Source: Imperialibacter sp. EC-SDR9 (GTDB lineage Bacteria; Bacteroidota; Bacteroidia; Cytophagales; Cyclobacteriaceae). Taken from it: a DNA stretch of 64,000 nt. A program made the position numbers and the translations under genes. Below the pieces are notes generated by a model. The model worked only from the letters and a program-made list of their open reading frames with translations, was not told the DNA's origin and did not search any database. Positions 27,682-36,331 of the stretch are shown piece by piece (position 1 is the first letter of the stretch; the number at the start of each line of letters is the position of its first letter). The stretch covers positions 62,001 through 126,000 of the forward strand of contig NZ_LR701574.1 in the NCBI RefSeq assembly GCF_902498805.1, read 5' to 3'.

Positions 27682-28480
27682 AAAAGGAAGGTAACAAATT
27701 TTTGAAGGCTATGCCAGTAAAGAACGGTTAGGAATACAATCGGATTAGTTATCACCGTGGGAGTAACCGATCAGAGGTTGGGTCTTATTCTCTGATTACA
27801 GCCACCTCTTCCACACCGGCGTCATATCAAACCGAGGAACGAGAGAGATATCCATAGGTGATGGCACTGAGCCGGACAAAGACACTGAGTTGCCGTCGTC
27901 AGCCGCCGGGGTGGTGGCAGAAAGGCAGCAGTCTGGTGTGATGCTATGAAGTGAAAGTAGGGAAGTAGTAGTACCCTTGCAGAGCCGAATGTAATTAAAG
28001 GGGTTACTCTCGCCGCCATGAAAGTGTAACCCCTTTAATTTTCGAAGCGACAAAGGTTTTTTTTCACGGTGCCAGCCTTCATTTTGCGACTCGGTGTGTG
28101 GGAAGCGTCGACTGGATTTGCTCAATCGGAGCTTGGGTGGACAGCCAAGGCTCCTCCATTTGTCTTTGGCAGGCCAAAAACCAGCGCTTATATGTCGGCA
28201 CTTACGGGGGGAGTTGAATTCTATTGGCGGAGCTTACCGCTATGTCGTCCCTATAGGACTGGGTTCAGGGGTCGATATCGCAGGAAGGCCATAGGGCGGC
28301 GCAGGTAAGGCATATTACTTTCCTTAGAGTCTCCTGTAGGCGAGTGTTAGTATTAAAAGCTCGGCAGTGTTACTTCTTCCGCCAGTAATAACTATTTCAG
28401 ACTGGGTATTGAGACAGTTGAGAGAGAATAGACATAGAAGGGCTGATTGATTATTGTGCCCGATTAACCCAAGCCAACTA
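27682..28480. other. non-coding stretch with repeat copy 2 and its long flanks
   Basis: No supported gene. It holds repeat copy 2 and an extended degenerate block (28117-28260) shared with 24886-25054. The frames seen here are short and composed of repeat sequence. Confidence 0.6.
27994..28039 (+). repeat. palindromic spacer repeat, copy 2 of 6
   Basis: The 14-bp arms are the same as copy 1 (27994-28007 and 28026-28039), with the most divergent loop TCTCGCCGCCATGAAAGT. Flanks AGAGCCGAATGTA and GAAGCGACAAAGGTTTT are conserved. Same orientation as copy 1. Confidence 0.9.
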
Positions 28481-30643
28481 TCAAACCACACTCATCGGCA
28501 ACTCTCTCACACGCTTGCCGGTGATTCTGTATGCTGCATTGGCAATGGCTGCTGCTATGGGTCCAAGAGGTGGTTCGCCTACTGCACCAGGCACCCCCGT
28601 GCCGTTGATGATTTCCACGTCGATTTCCCGGGGAGCGTCCCTCATGAGGGCCATGCGGTAAGGGCCATAAATGATAGGCTTTAGCTCACTTTTTTCCACA
28701 TACATACGCTCAAACAGCGATGCACTTATGCCCATGATGATACTGCCCTCGCATTGCGCTTTGACCTGATCCGGATTAACAGCAAAACCCGGGTCCATCA
28801 CACAAGTTACTTTATGCACCCGGATAGTGCCATCCGTTAACGACACCTCGGCCACATGGGCGCAGGGGGTGCCGGCGTCGGTAGAACAGGCAAATCCCAT
28901 GGCCCGATTGTTCACAGCGGTATTTTGATAGCCTGACTTTGTGCTAGCAGTTTTAATGACTTGTTTGAGCCGGTTGCCAGCCACGTCGTCGCTAATGTGA
29001 TCGAGCCTGAAGACTATCGGGTCTTTGCCCGCCAGCTCTGCCAGCTCATCCATAAAGCTTTCAATGGCAAAGGTGTTGGCCAGCAGGCCCAGACTCCTCC
29101 ACCAGCTGGTGGAGAAGGGGAGTTGTACACGCCACGACACAGCACGGAAACTTGGTATGTTGCGGTAGTGGAAAGAGCCACCCCGGATGGCTCCACCATC
29201 TGCGCCCAGAATGGTACCAACCACCGGAGGCAACAGGGCTGAACCAAACATGACGTCACCACTCGAGAATTGATGCTCTATAGCCACAATCTTGCCGTTT
29301 TCGTCAAGTTTTCCTTTCATCACATGGTGAGTAGGCGGACGGAAAGTATCGTTTTGAAACTCTTCCTGGCGGCTAAAAAAGCACTTGACCGGCTTGCCGA
29401 CTGCCTTGGAAAGCACAGCTGCCTGAATTGCATTAGGTGTATGCAAGCGGCGACCAAAGCCGCCTCCCAAATAAGTAGGGATAATATTCACTTGTGCGTC
29501 TTCCAGCCCAAGTCGTTTCGCCACTTCGGAGCGGGTTATCCCAACTACCTGCGTGGAAATCATTACAGTAGCCTTGTCAGCTTCTACATAGGCCACCGCA
29601 CCATTAGGCTCTATTTGAGCGTGGGCGCCAATGGGGGACTTGTATTCGGAGCGCAACACGCTACTGGTATTTTCATCGGCAAGTTCGCCTTCGGCATCTC
29701 CCTCTTTTTGAATCACCATGGCCTTGCCTTTGCCAACGAGCAGCATGTCCTCAATGTCTTTGGTGTTCCATTCTCTGTCCGTTTCCCATTCTGCTAAAAT
29801 GGCCTTCTTGGCGTTTTCAGCCTCCGTCATTGAGGTGGCCACCACGCCCACAAAGTCGTCTTCCTGCACCACCTTTACCACACCGGGCCTGCCCGCTGCT
29901 TTGGACACGTCAGCACCTTTGAATTTGGCACCAATCTTTGATGGCCGCACCACAGAGCCATATAGCATATCGGGCATCTGCGCATCCATGCCAAACATCG
30001 GTGTGCCCATCACTTTGTCTACAAGATCAACCCGGCTGACGGGCTTTCCAATGTACTTGTAGTCTTTCAAGTCTTTTAGTGGCGGTGCGTCCGGGACTTC
30101 CCATTCGGTCACACCTTCCACCACTTCTCCGTAGCTTAAACTGCCCATGGGGCCAATGATGGTTCCTGCTGAGGCCCGTACCTGATCGACAGCCACGCTC
30201 AGCTTTTTTGCCCCTTCGGCCTTTAGCATTTCCCGCAGTGTGGCGGAGAGTTCACGCAAGGGTTGCCACAGTCCTGCAACCGAGGTGCTTCCTCCCGTAC
30301 TCAAACCGTCGATATTTCCCGTTGCCGAGGTAGCATGCACAATCTGCATCTGGCTGATGTCCAGCTCCAGCTCGTCGCAGGCGATCTGCACCATGCTGGT
30401 GAAGGTTCCCTGGCCCATTTCCACTTTTGGACTATGCAGAATGACCTGGTTAGCTTTCGTCACCTCGAACCACATGAAAGGCTGACTGGTGTCTCCGCTG
30501 TACGCCAGCATAGATGGATCGTCCAACAAATCGTAGAGCTGGCGACGAAGTGGATTTCTGGCCAGATAGGTGGCACCTACAAGTACGCCAGCCCCTCCAA
30601 TCAGTGACCTTACAATGAATTTTCTCCTCGATACTTTTGCCAT
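28481..30643 (-). CDS. isoquinoline 1-oxidoreductase-type molybdopterin-binding large subunit
   Basis: 720 residues. A twin-arginine-type signal (VSRRKFIVRSLIGGAGVLVG) directs the folded, cofactor-loaded protein to the periplasm. The xanthine-dehydrogenase-like molybdenum fold is seen from motifs YLGGGFGRR (residues ~385-395), KVEMGQGTFTSMVQIACDEL and AVGEPPLGPIAAAIANA near the end. In the single-component IorB type the two molybdenum domains are on one chain of this length. It hydroxylates N-heteroaromatics or oxidises aldehydes in known relatives; the substrate here is open. It sits 4 bp behind the 2Fe-2S subunit and in one unit with a di-haem cytochrome. Confidence 0.88.
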   Translation of the reverse strand: MAKVSRRKFIVRSLIGGAGVLVGATYLARNPLRRQLYDLLDDPSMLAYSGDTSQPFMWFEVTKANQVILHSPKVEMGQGTFTSMVQIACDELELDISQMQIVHATSATGNIDGLSTGGSTSVAGLWQPLRELSATLREMLKAEGAKKLSVAVDQVRASAGTIIGPMGSLSYGEVVEGVTEWEVPDAPPLKDLKDYKYIGKPVSRVDLVDKVMGTPMFGMDAQMPDMLYGSVVRPSKIGAKFKGADVSKAAGRPGVVKVVQEDDFVGVVATSMTEAENAKKAILAEWETDREWNTKDIEDMLLVGKGKAMVIQKEGDAEGELADENTSSVLRSEYKSPIGAHAQIEPNGAVAYVEADKATVMISTQVVGITRSEVAKRLGLEDAQVNIIPTYLGGGFGRRLHTPNAIQAAVLSKAVGKPVKCFFSRQEEFQNDTFRPPTHHVMKGKLDENGKIVAIEHQFSSGDVMFGSALLPPVVGTILGADGGAIRGGSFHYRNIPSFRAVSWRVQLPFSTSWWRSLGLLANTFAIESFMDELAELAGKDPIVFRLDHISDDVAGNRLKQVIKTASTKSGYQNTAVNNRAMGFACSTDAGTPCAHVAEVSLTDGTIRVHKVTCVMDPGFAVNPDQVKAQCEGSIIMGISASLFERMYVEKSELKPIIYGPYRMALMRDAPREIDVEIINGTGVPGAVGEPPLGPIAAAIANAAYRITGKRVRELPMSVV

Positions 30644-30647
30644 AGTC

Positions 30648-31124
30648 TTATGATTGGATAGTGGAACCAGCTTGAATTTGCGCCGCTTTTTTGATCGCTT
30701 TCCGCATACGGTAATAGGTGCCGCAGCGGCAAACGTTCACAATGTTCTGGTCGATATCGTCATCGCTGGGGTTCGGGTGCTTGTTGAGCAAAGCAGCAGT
30801 GGCCATCATAAATCCGGGCTGACAGTAGCCACACTGAGGCACTATTTCTTCGATCCAGGCTTGTTGCACAGGATGAGGGCTTTCGGACGTGCCCAGGCCT
30901 TCGATGGTGGTGATTTGTTTACCCTCTGCCATTTTTGCGGGATAGGAACATGACCGCACCGCATCGCCGTCGACCAGGATTGTGCAAGCCCCACAGGCTG
31001 CTTTGCCGCAGCCAAATTTTGTTCCTTTCAAATCCAGTACGTCCCGGATGACCCACAACAGGGGCATGTCCCCATCTACATCGACGGTGCCGGGCCTATT
31101 ATTGATATTGAGTGATAGCTTCAT
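30648..31124 (-). CDS. isoquinoline 1-oxidoreductase-type 2Fe-2S small subunit
   Basis: 158 residues with two [2Fe-2S] domains. The plant-ferredoxin-type cluster ligands are in FGCGKAACGACTILVDG and the later RSC; the second cluster ligands are in CGYCQPGF and VCRCGTY. This passes electrons from the molybdenum centre to the external acceptor. No signal peptide is present, as expected if it is carried through the Tat system together with the large subunit. The stop is 4 bp upstream of the large-subunit start. Confidence 0.9.
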   Translation of the reverse strand: MKLSLNINNRPGTVDVDGDMPLLWVIRDVLDLKGTKFGCGKAACGACTILVDGDAVRSCSYPAKMAEGKQITTIEGLGTSESPHPVQQAWIEEIVPQCGYCQPGFMMATAALLNKHPNPSDDDIDQNIVNVCRCGTYYRMRKAIKKAAQIQAGSTIQS

Positions 31125-31148
31125 GATTGTTAGTTAGTTGAGTGTGCC

Positions 31149-31766
31149 CTATTCGCTTTCTGGTATTACAGCACCCAGCGATATCCATTTCTTTACCGCA
31201 GCAATGTAGTCGGCTTTGGGCACGGGGGGTTTCTCCCGGGGATTGCCCGCTGCATCCACGCCGGGCTCCCATGCCCACAGCACCAATTCGTGTTCTGTAA
31301 GGTGATGCATGATGTCGTCAGGCGTACGGTTGCCATTGTTAGCCCGATTCATCATTGATTGTGCAATCTCAATGCGGGAAAGGCCTTCCCATCGCATTTT
31401 ATGGGGAGCCAGGCCCCATTCCGGAGCACCGGGTACGCCAGAATAGGCATTGTTTTCCTTTTGATGACAGGTATTGCAATTGGTAGCATTGCCAGCGTTT
31501 GCCCGGGTAATACCAAAATTATGGGCATGGCTGTCAAGTCCCTGCTTGGGTACATTGTCCGATGGATGGCAATTCATACACCGCTGATGAGTAACCACAT
31601 CCATCATCGTATTGAAAGCAATCAGGCTCTCCTCTGTAGATGCTATTTTCTGGCTCTCCTGTTCAGTAGAGGCGACCCAGGGCTCATTGGTGCTGTGGTG
31701 ACGATTGACCCATCCCACCGAAACGACGAAAGTGATCAGTATGGGGATGATGAAGGCTTTTTTCAT
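31149..31766 (-). CDS. periplasmic c-type cytochrome of the isoquinoline-oxidoreductase unit
   Basis: 205 residues with an N-terminal signal/anchor (AFIIPILITFVVSVGWV). Two haem-binding CxxCH motifs, QRCMNCHPS and TNCNTCHQK, mark a di-haem cytochrome; several Met and His residues could supply distal ligands. Proteins of this type accompany IorA/IorB genes in Bacteroidota and probably accept their electrons in the periplasm (inference from linkage). The gap to the 2Fe-2S subunit is 24 bp, so co-transcription is likely. Confidence 0.82.
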   Translation of the reverse strand: MKKAFIIPILITFVVSVGWVNRHHSTNEPWVASTEQESQKIASTEESLIAFNTMMDVVTHQRCMNCHPSDNVPKQGLDSHAHNFGITRANAGNATNCNTCHQKENNAYSGVPGAPEWGLAPHKMRWEGLSRIEIAQSMMNRANNGNRTPDDIMHHLTEHELVLWAWEPGVDAAGNPREKPPVPKADYIAAVKKWISLGAVIPESE

Positions 31767-31908
31767 GTGTAATGGTTTGGTAGCAATGGCTCGTGGTAGC
31801 TGGTTAAAACAATGAGTTACTTTTCATTTGTCAATTTCCGTTTTATCTACCGCCTTTGTTTGCTTAAAAATATCTTTTTACTTGCCTGTTTATGTCAACA
31901 CCCAGAAA

Positions 31909-32748
31909 CTAGCGTGATGCCCTGGCATTCAGTTCGGAAGGGTTCAATCCAAAATAAGCTTTGAACGATCGGCTGAAGTGGGAAAGATCTTCAAATCCCA
32001 CCTCCATGAACACATCGCTGGCCGAAAGCTTGTTTTGAATCATCAGCTGGCGGGCCAGCTCCAGCCTTTGCTCCCTGATCCATTGCCTGGGTGTTTGGTT
32101 GATCGCCATGCGGAAATCCCGGTTAAAAGTGGACAGACTTCTGCCTGAGAGCTCTGCAAACTGCCTGAGTGTGAGATTTCTGGGATAATTATAGTTCATG
32201 AACTCGACAAGGTCGGCCCGCTGGCTGGTTGAAAAATCGTTGAACACGTGAATCAAATCCGGTCTTTGGTGAGACAGTGCATAAAGGGCCTCCATGGTTT
32301 TGATCCTGATGAGCTGGCGATTAACAGGCGCCTGGCCGGTGATATACACTTCTATGGATTTCATAAGTCCGGTGAGTACCGGCGATTGCTTTAGCTGAAT
32401 CAGCGGTAGGGCATAGGGTAAATAGTCTTTAGGCACCTCAAACTCTCGGATGGCCTCCCTGATAAAGCTGTCGTAAAGTAAAAAAATATGTTCCCGAAAG
32501 CAGGCTTCACTTTCTTGCCATGATTTCACAAACACGCCCTTGGTATGTTTGCGAATGAGCGCAAACTCTCCGGCACGGATTGTATAGGTGTGATTTTCGA
32601 TTTTCAAGTCCAGCCTGCCTTGCTCAACAAACACCAGCACATTGGCAGGGTAGTAAATAGGGTGGGAGTCGCCCTGCATGTTGGTTTCGGCGGTGGCAGC
32701 AATCATGAAGCCATCACACTCGATCATTTTCAATTTTCGATAGTCCAT
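31909..32748 (-). CDS. AraC-family transcriptional regulator
   Basis: 279 residues. An N-terminal cupin-like sensing domain (VLVFVEQGRLDLKIENHTYT, AGEFALIRKHTKG) is followed by two helix-turn-helix units in the last ~90 residues (LTLRQFAELSGRSLSTFNRDF; VFMEVGFEDLSHFSRSFKAY), the AraC signature order. It precedes the cytochrome and oxidoreductase genes on the same strand by 142 bp and is the probable regulator of that unit. The inducer is unknown. Confidence 0.85.
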   Translation of the reverse strand: MDYRKLKMIECDGFMIAATAETNMQGDSHPIYYPANVLVFVEQGRLDLKIENHTYTIRAGEFALIRKHTKGVFVKSWQESEACFREHIFLLYDSFIREAIREFEVPKDYLPYALPLIQLKQSPVLTGLMKSIEVYITGQAPVNRQLIRIKTMEALYALSHQRPDLIHVFNDFSTSQRADLVEFMNYNYPRNLTLRQFAELSGRSLSTFNRDFRMAINQTPRQWIREQRLELARQLMIQNKLSASDVFMEVGFEDLSHFSRSFKAYFGLNPSELNARASR

Positions 32749-32919
32749 ATCATAGGGCCTTATGGCATAAAGTTACCGTGATTACCTCAGCCTTGCATGC
32801 CTCTTCGTATCATTTAACTTGCTTGTGCGTGTCAATGTTCAAAGGAAAGAGCGGTGTTGGTTCGACTTTACCACCGGTGCGGGCAGGGAAGTAATAACAC
32901 CGTTTCAGAGCCGAATGTA

Positions 32920-32965
32920 ATTAAAGGGGTTACTCTAGCCACTCTGCAAGTGTAACCCCTTTAAT
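32920..32965 (+). repeat. palindromic spacer repeat, copy 3 of 6
   Basis: Perfect 14-bp arms (32920-32933, 32952-32965), loop TCTAGCCACTCTGCAAGT. It lies between divergently transcribed genes (AraC regulator leftward, SGNH hydrolase rightward). Downstream, the motif CGGACACTAGCGCCAG (33038-33053) recurs in altered form after copy 4. Confidence 0.9.
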
Positions 32966-33166
32966 GACCGGAGCGATAAAGGTCTTTTTCATGGTGCCAG
33001 CTTCCAGAACGGGTGACTTCTTTTTGATCCCGACACCGGCGGACACTAGCGCCAGGGGGGCAGTTGGGTGTGTGTAAGGCTTGTTAAATACTGAAAAGTT
33101 AGTATTGTATTGACTATTAGTGAGTTGTACCTTAGTAAACCATCTCTCTTATTAGATACATTCAAA

Positions 33167-34315
33167 ATGAGCGACCTCGAAACACTTAAGTCAAAAGCAC
33201 TTGATAACCCGGTTAGCTTTTCCCTAGTTGATGCACGCCAGCTGCGTGACCATATCCTTAAGGATAAGAAAAAAATGCTTCATATCAGGGAAATGATCCT
33301 GCGGGTGTATGATATCAATGATCGAATTTTGTTAGAGCTGTCGGACGCAACGAAGGGCTTCCTGGGCAAACAAAACAAAAAAAGCACCGATAAAAGGATC
33401 AAGGAATACTATCGAAGAATAAAAGGTGGACTCAGGAAAGATCCCAAAGGGAAAGTGATCCTTGCTGAAGGAGACTCCTGGTTTCAATTCCCTCTATTGA
33501 TTGACGACATAATCGATTCTCTGAACAATTATGACACCAATGCTATATATAGCATAGCCTATGGAGGCGATTGGATTACAAATATTATTTATCAGGAGGA
33601 TTATGTAAGCGAGTTACCCGTGCATGATCCGGATATTTTTCTTGTAAGTGGTGGAGGAAATGACCTTGTTGGCGGGAATAGACTAGCAACAATGGTAGAC
33701 AGGCGGCCGCAACCCTTCAAGTACACATCAATAGATCAACTTATGGCGTTGACTGATCTCAGTGACACCGAACGACGCTACATTATAGAAGCCCAACCAT
33801 TTATTCGAAAAGAGTTCTATGCCTTCATCAACACGCTAATGGTGATGTATCTGTCCATTTTTCAGAGCATCATAAATTCCGGCAAATACAATGAAATGCT
33901 GATCCTGACCCATGGTTATGATGCGCCATTTCCGAGATGGAAGTCAACAAATTTGTTCAATTTGGGCCATTTTATTGAGCAGAGACTGGTGAATAGTGGA
34001 CGGTGGCTGAAAAGGCCACTGTCAATTAAAGGTATACCAGAAGACAAGCATCGGGCTATATTGGTTTCTATGATTTTTGAAGTCAACCAAATGTTCAAAA
34101 GCGTTGCCAAAGAGTTTCAAAATGTCTACCACATTGATTGCCGGGGAGTTGCACCAAACCAAAAAGATTGGGTAGATGAATTGCATCTTACCAGCAAAAA
34201 CTTCAAAAAAATAGGTGCAGTGTACCAGAAGTTTGTTGATGGTTCTATTCGGAACCATCAGAATTGGCCACAGATTTCTCAGACAAAGGTAGCTCGGGTC
34301 ACCGAAATAATTTGA
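33167..34315 (+). CDS. SGNH/GDSL-type hydrolase, cytosolic
   Basis: 382 residues from the ATG at 33167; no signal peptide. The first ~95 residues are helical and highly charged (KKMLHIREMILRVYDINDRI; KKSTDKRIKEYYRRIKGGLR). The SGNH core then shows block I LAEGDSWFQF (Ser104 as nucleophile), block III SGGGNDLVGG (Asn165) and block V DELHLTS (Asp337, His340), so all catalytic residues are present. Possible substrates are acyl esters; the cytosolic location and charged N-terminal extension are unusual for secreted GDSL lipases. It is an isolated gene flanked by repeat copies 3 and 4, with lower GC than the left part of the window. Confidence 0.78.
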   Translation: MSDLETLKSKALDNPVSFSLVDARQLRDHILKDKKKMLHIREMILRVYDINDRILLELSDATKGFLGKQNKKSTDKRIKEYYRRIKGGLRKDPKGKVILAEGDSWFQFPLLIDDIIDSLNNYDTNAIYSIAYGGDWITNIIYQEDYVSELPVHDPDIFLVSGGGNDLVGGNRLATMVDRRPQPFKYTSIDQLMALTDLSDTERRYIIEAQPFIRKEFYAFINTLMVMYLSIFQSIINSGKYNEMLILTHGYDAPFPRWKSTNLFNLGHFIEQRLVNSGRWLKRPLSIKGIPEDKHRAILVSMIFEVNQMFKSVAKEFQNVYHIDCRGVAPNQKDWVDELHLTSKNFKKIGAVYQKFVDGSIRNHQNWPQISQTKVARVTEII

Positions 34316-34379
34316 TAAAACAATTCTGTGAGGTCTTGATTCATGACCTCGGCCCGGAGCCAGCTGGGGAATGATAATA

Positions 34380-34928
34380 CTAACCACACCTGTTTTTCAC
34401 ACTCACAGTAATCGTGTAATCCTCCAGCCATTCCGTATTGTACTTGACTAGCTCCTTATAATCCCTGGCATAAATATTCACATCCACGATAGTGAATATA
34501 AGTTGGCCATACACTTCAAATTCATTGTGAGCCAATGAATAGTCCATGTCTGGCAAATTGCAAACAGGGTGGGAGGAAGAAATCAAGGGGTGCTTTTCCT
34601 CGCATTTATAAAAGCTAAAGTAGGGGATGTCGACGCTGCATGCTGTAGTGACAAGAGACAAATGGACTGTAGACTCCGAATCACAGTAGCCACAGGTGTC
34701 TAAAGAACAATTGTCAGAGATCTTGTCGAATTTGAGGTAAACATCGGAGATCTGGGTTAGTTGCACACTGTCACCAAAGCTGATTGTCAGTAGTGTGTCT
34801 TGCTTCACGGTAAGCGAGGAAAAAAGATGGTCGCATTCGGAGCCGACAGACTCTTCTTTGTCGCAGGCCAACAAGCCAACTATTAGAATGATAAAAGCTA
34901 TATATTTTGCTACCGTCATTTTTTCCAT
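34380..34928 (-). CDS. cysteine-rich lipoprotein, function unknown
   Basis: 182 residues with a lipoprotein signal (FIILIVGLLACDKEE; acylated Cys at residue ~22). The mature part is beta-rich with several further Cys (CSLDTCGYCDSES, CSVD, YKCEEKHP, PVCNLP, NRCG), suggesting disulfides in the periplasm or on the surface. I do not recognise the family. It converges with the SGNH gene (64 bp between stops) inside the segment bounded by repeat copies 3 and 4. Confidence 0.6.
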   Translation of the reverse strand: MEKMTVAKYIAFIILIVGLLACDKEESVGSECDHLFSSLTVKQDTLLTISFGDSVQLTQISDVYLKFDKISDNCSLDTCGYCDSESTVHLSLVTTACSVDIPYFSFYKCEEKHPLISSSHPVCNLPDMDYSLAHNEFEVYGQLIFTIVDVNIYARDYKELVKYNTEWLEDYTITVSVKNRCG

Positions 34929-35566
34929 TACGACAGGTATTTAACGAAAAAGTAGTGCAAAATAGACATTTTAGCGCTTAAAACTTATCGAACAGTTTCT
35001 GTTTCAGTAGACTGGCCTCGCAATCACTTTGTTTTGGTATAGCGCCCTAAAAAGATGACTTAATTCACCCACACTTTCCACGCTCGTGGCACCTACGCCC
35101 TGCATGTCCGAACAAATGGCGATTACCTCTTTACCAATGAAGTAAGAGTAGGGAAGTAGCAGCACCCTTCCGGAGCCAAATGCTATAATTAAAGGTCTTA
35201 CTCTCACCACTCTGCAAGTGTAACCCCTTTAATGACCAGAGCGACAAGGGCTATATGGGCAGCCAAACATGCCGAACGGGTCACTTCTTTTTGATCCCGC
35301 CACCAGCGGACGCTGGCGCCAGTTTGGATTCGAGTTTCAATACCCTCTGCTTGAGGAAGCACTTGAAAATATTTTGAAGGAATGAACCCTGTCAGCTTGC
35401 TGCGGAATAGTTCATTGAAAGGGTATTAAATGGACGTGTAATTACGTGTATGTGTGGTGATGTTAAATTCTATTAAAAGATACATAGTATACTAAATATA
35501 TGTCATATACTTATAAATAGGTATTTCATAGTAGAATATATATAGTGATATTTCGGTATAATTTTT
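34929..35566. other. non-coding stretch with repeat copy 4 and a very AT-rich right half
   Basis: It holds repeat copy 4 with its flanks, then at about 35410-35566 an AT-rich run that probably contains the promoter of the lipoprotein at 35567. No gene supported. Confidence 0.55.
35188..35233 (+). repeat. palindromic spacer repeat, copy 4 of 6 (imperfect)
   Basis: The left arm ATTAAAGGTCTTAC (35188-35201) carries two mismatches against the intact right arm GTAACCCCTTTAAT (35220-35233). The loop is identical to copy 1. Located between divergently transcribed lipoprotein genes; the stem is weakened, so this copy may be decaying. Confidence 0.85.
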
Positions 35567-36331
35567 ATGCATCGCACTATGGCCACAATTTTTTTATCCA
35601 GGGGATTCGAGTATAAGAAGTACTCGTTCCGCTCTATTAAATCCCTTATTTTTTTCTTTTGTCTGTTAGGTATCGAAGGCTGCGTTGAGCCATTTGAAAA
35701 CAAGTATGACCCGGACAAGAAGACTTCTTCCTTTCAAATCTTTCTCACCCCGGTAGGAGCATTCGATTTTTACCTAAACAAAAGAAACGGAATCGAAAAA
35801 AAATACCTCATCATCACTAATCACAGCTCTGCTGATATCTCCAATCTAAATTTTGTATTGAGCTACCAAAGTACTGAGGGTAAATTAATGATTAGAAATG
35901 TGTATCGAGAATACAAGATCTCCTCACAGCAGCTTTCAGACTCAATTTTTCTTGATAAAATTCCCTTCAATCTGTTTCAAAAAGAACGGATATCTGTAGA
36001 AGTTCTCGCCGTGAGCGACTCTAGTGCTGGCAATCTTTATACTGGAGAATACTTGTTAAAGACTGATTCTGGAAGCTATTACGGAATCATGAACGGGCTT
36101 ATCAATTACCAGAACAAAGCTTTTTTTTCTCTCGAAGGCTTTGAAAATGACTTTGACTCATTGAATGGGTTTATAGTTTCCAGTGGCATAGCCAATGTAA
36201 TTCTTCATAGAAAAAGTGGCAATGATTATCGTCTATCGGGTGAGACGTCGCTACCAGGTGTCGAAAAGGACACAATTTTACTACTGCACAATATGGACTC
36301 ACTATTTATTAAGCTAAACATAGAGCAATGA
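35567..36331 (+). CDS. lipoprotein, function unknown, coupled to the following envelope protein
   Basis: 254 residues. A lipoprotein-type signal with a longer than usual N-terminal part (SLIFFFCLLGIEGCVEPFE, Cys at ~39) is followed by a beta-rich protein without recognised motifs. The start at 35567 is the first ATG; a later start is possible. The stop codon overlaps the ATG of the next gene (ATGA at 36328-36331), so the two proteins are made together and may form an envelope complex. Codon use and AT content differ from the left part of the window. Confidence 0.6.
   Translation: MHRTMATIFLSRGFEYKKYSFRSIKSLIFFFCLLGIEGCVEPFENKYDPDKKTSSFQIFLTPVGAFDFYLNKRNGIEKKYLIITNHSSADISNLNFVLSYQSTEGKLMIRNVYREYKISSQQLSDSIFLDKIPFNLFQKERISVEVLAVSDSSAGNLYTGEYLLKTDSGSYYGIMNGLINYQNKAFFSLEGFENDFDSLNGFIVSSGIANVILHRKSGNDYRLSGETSLPGVEKDTILLLHNMDSLFIKLNIEQ

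Noticed and set aside
35503-35718. 71-codon minus-strand frame over the start of the lipoprotein at 35567
   Set aside because: Lies in AT-rich sequence antisense to a better supported gene with a lipoprotein signal.
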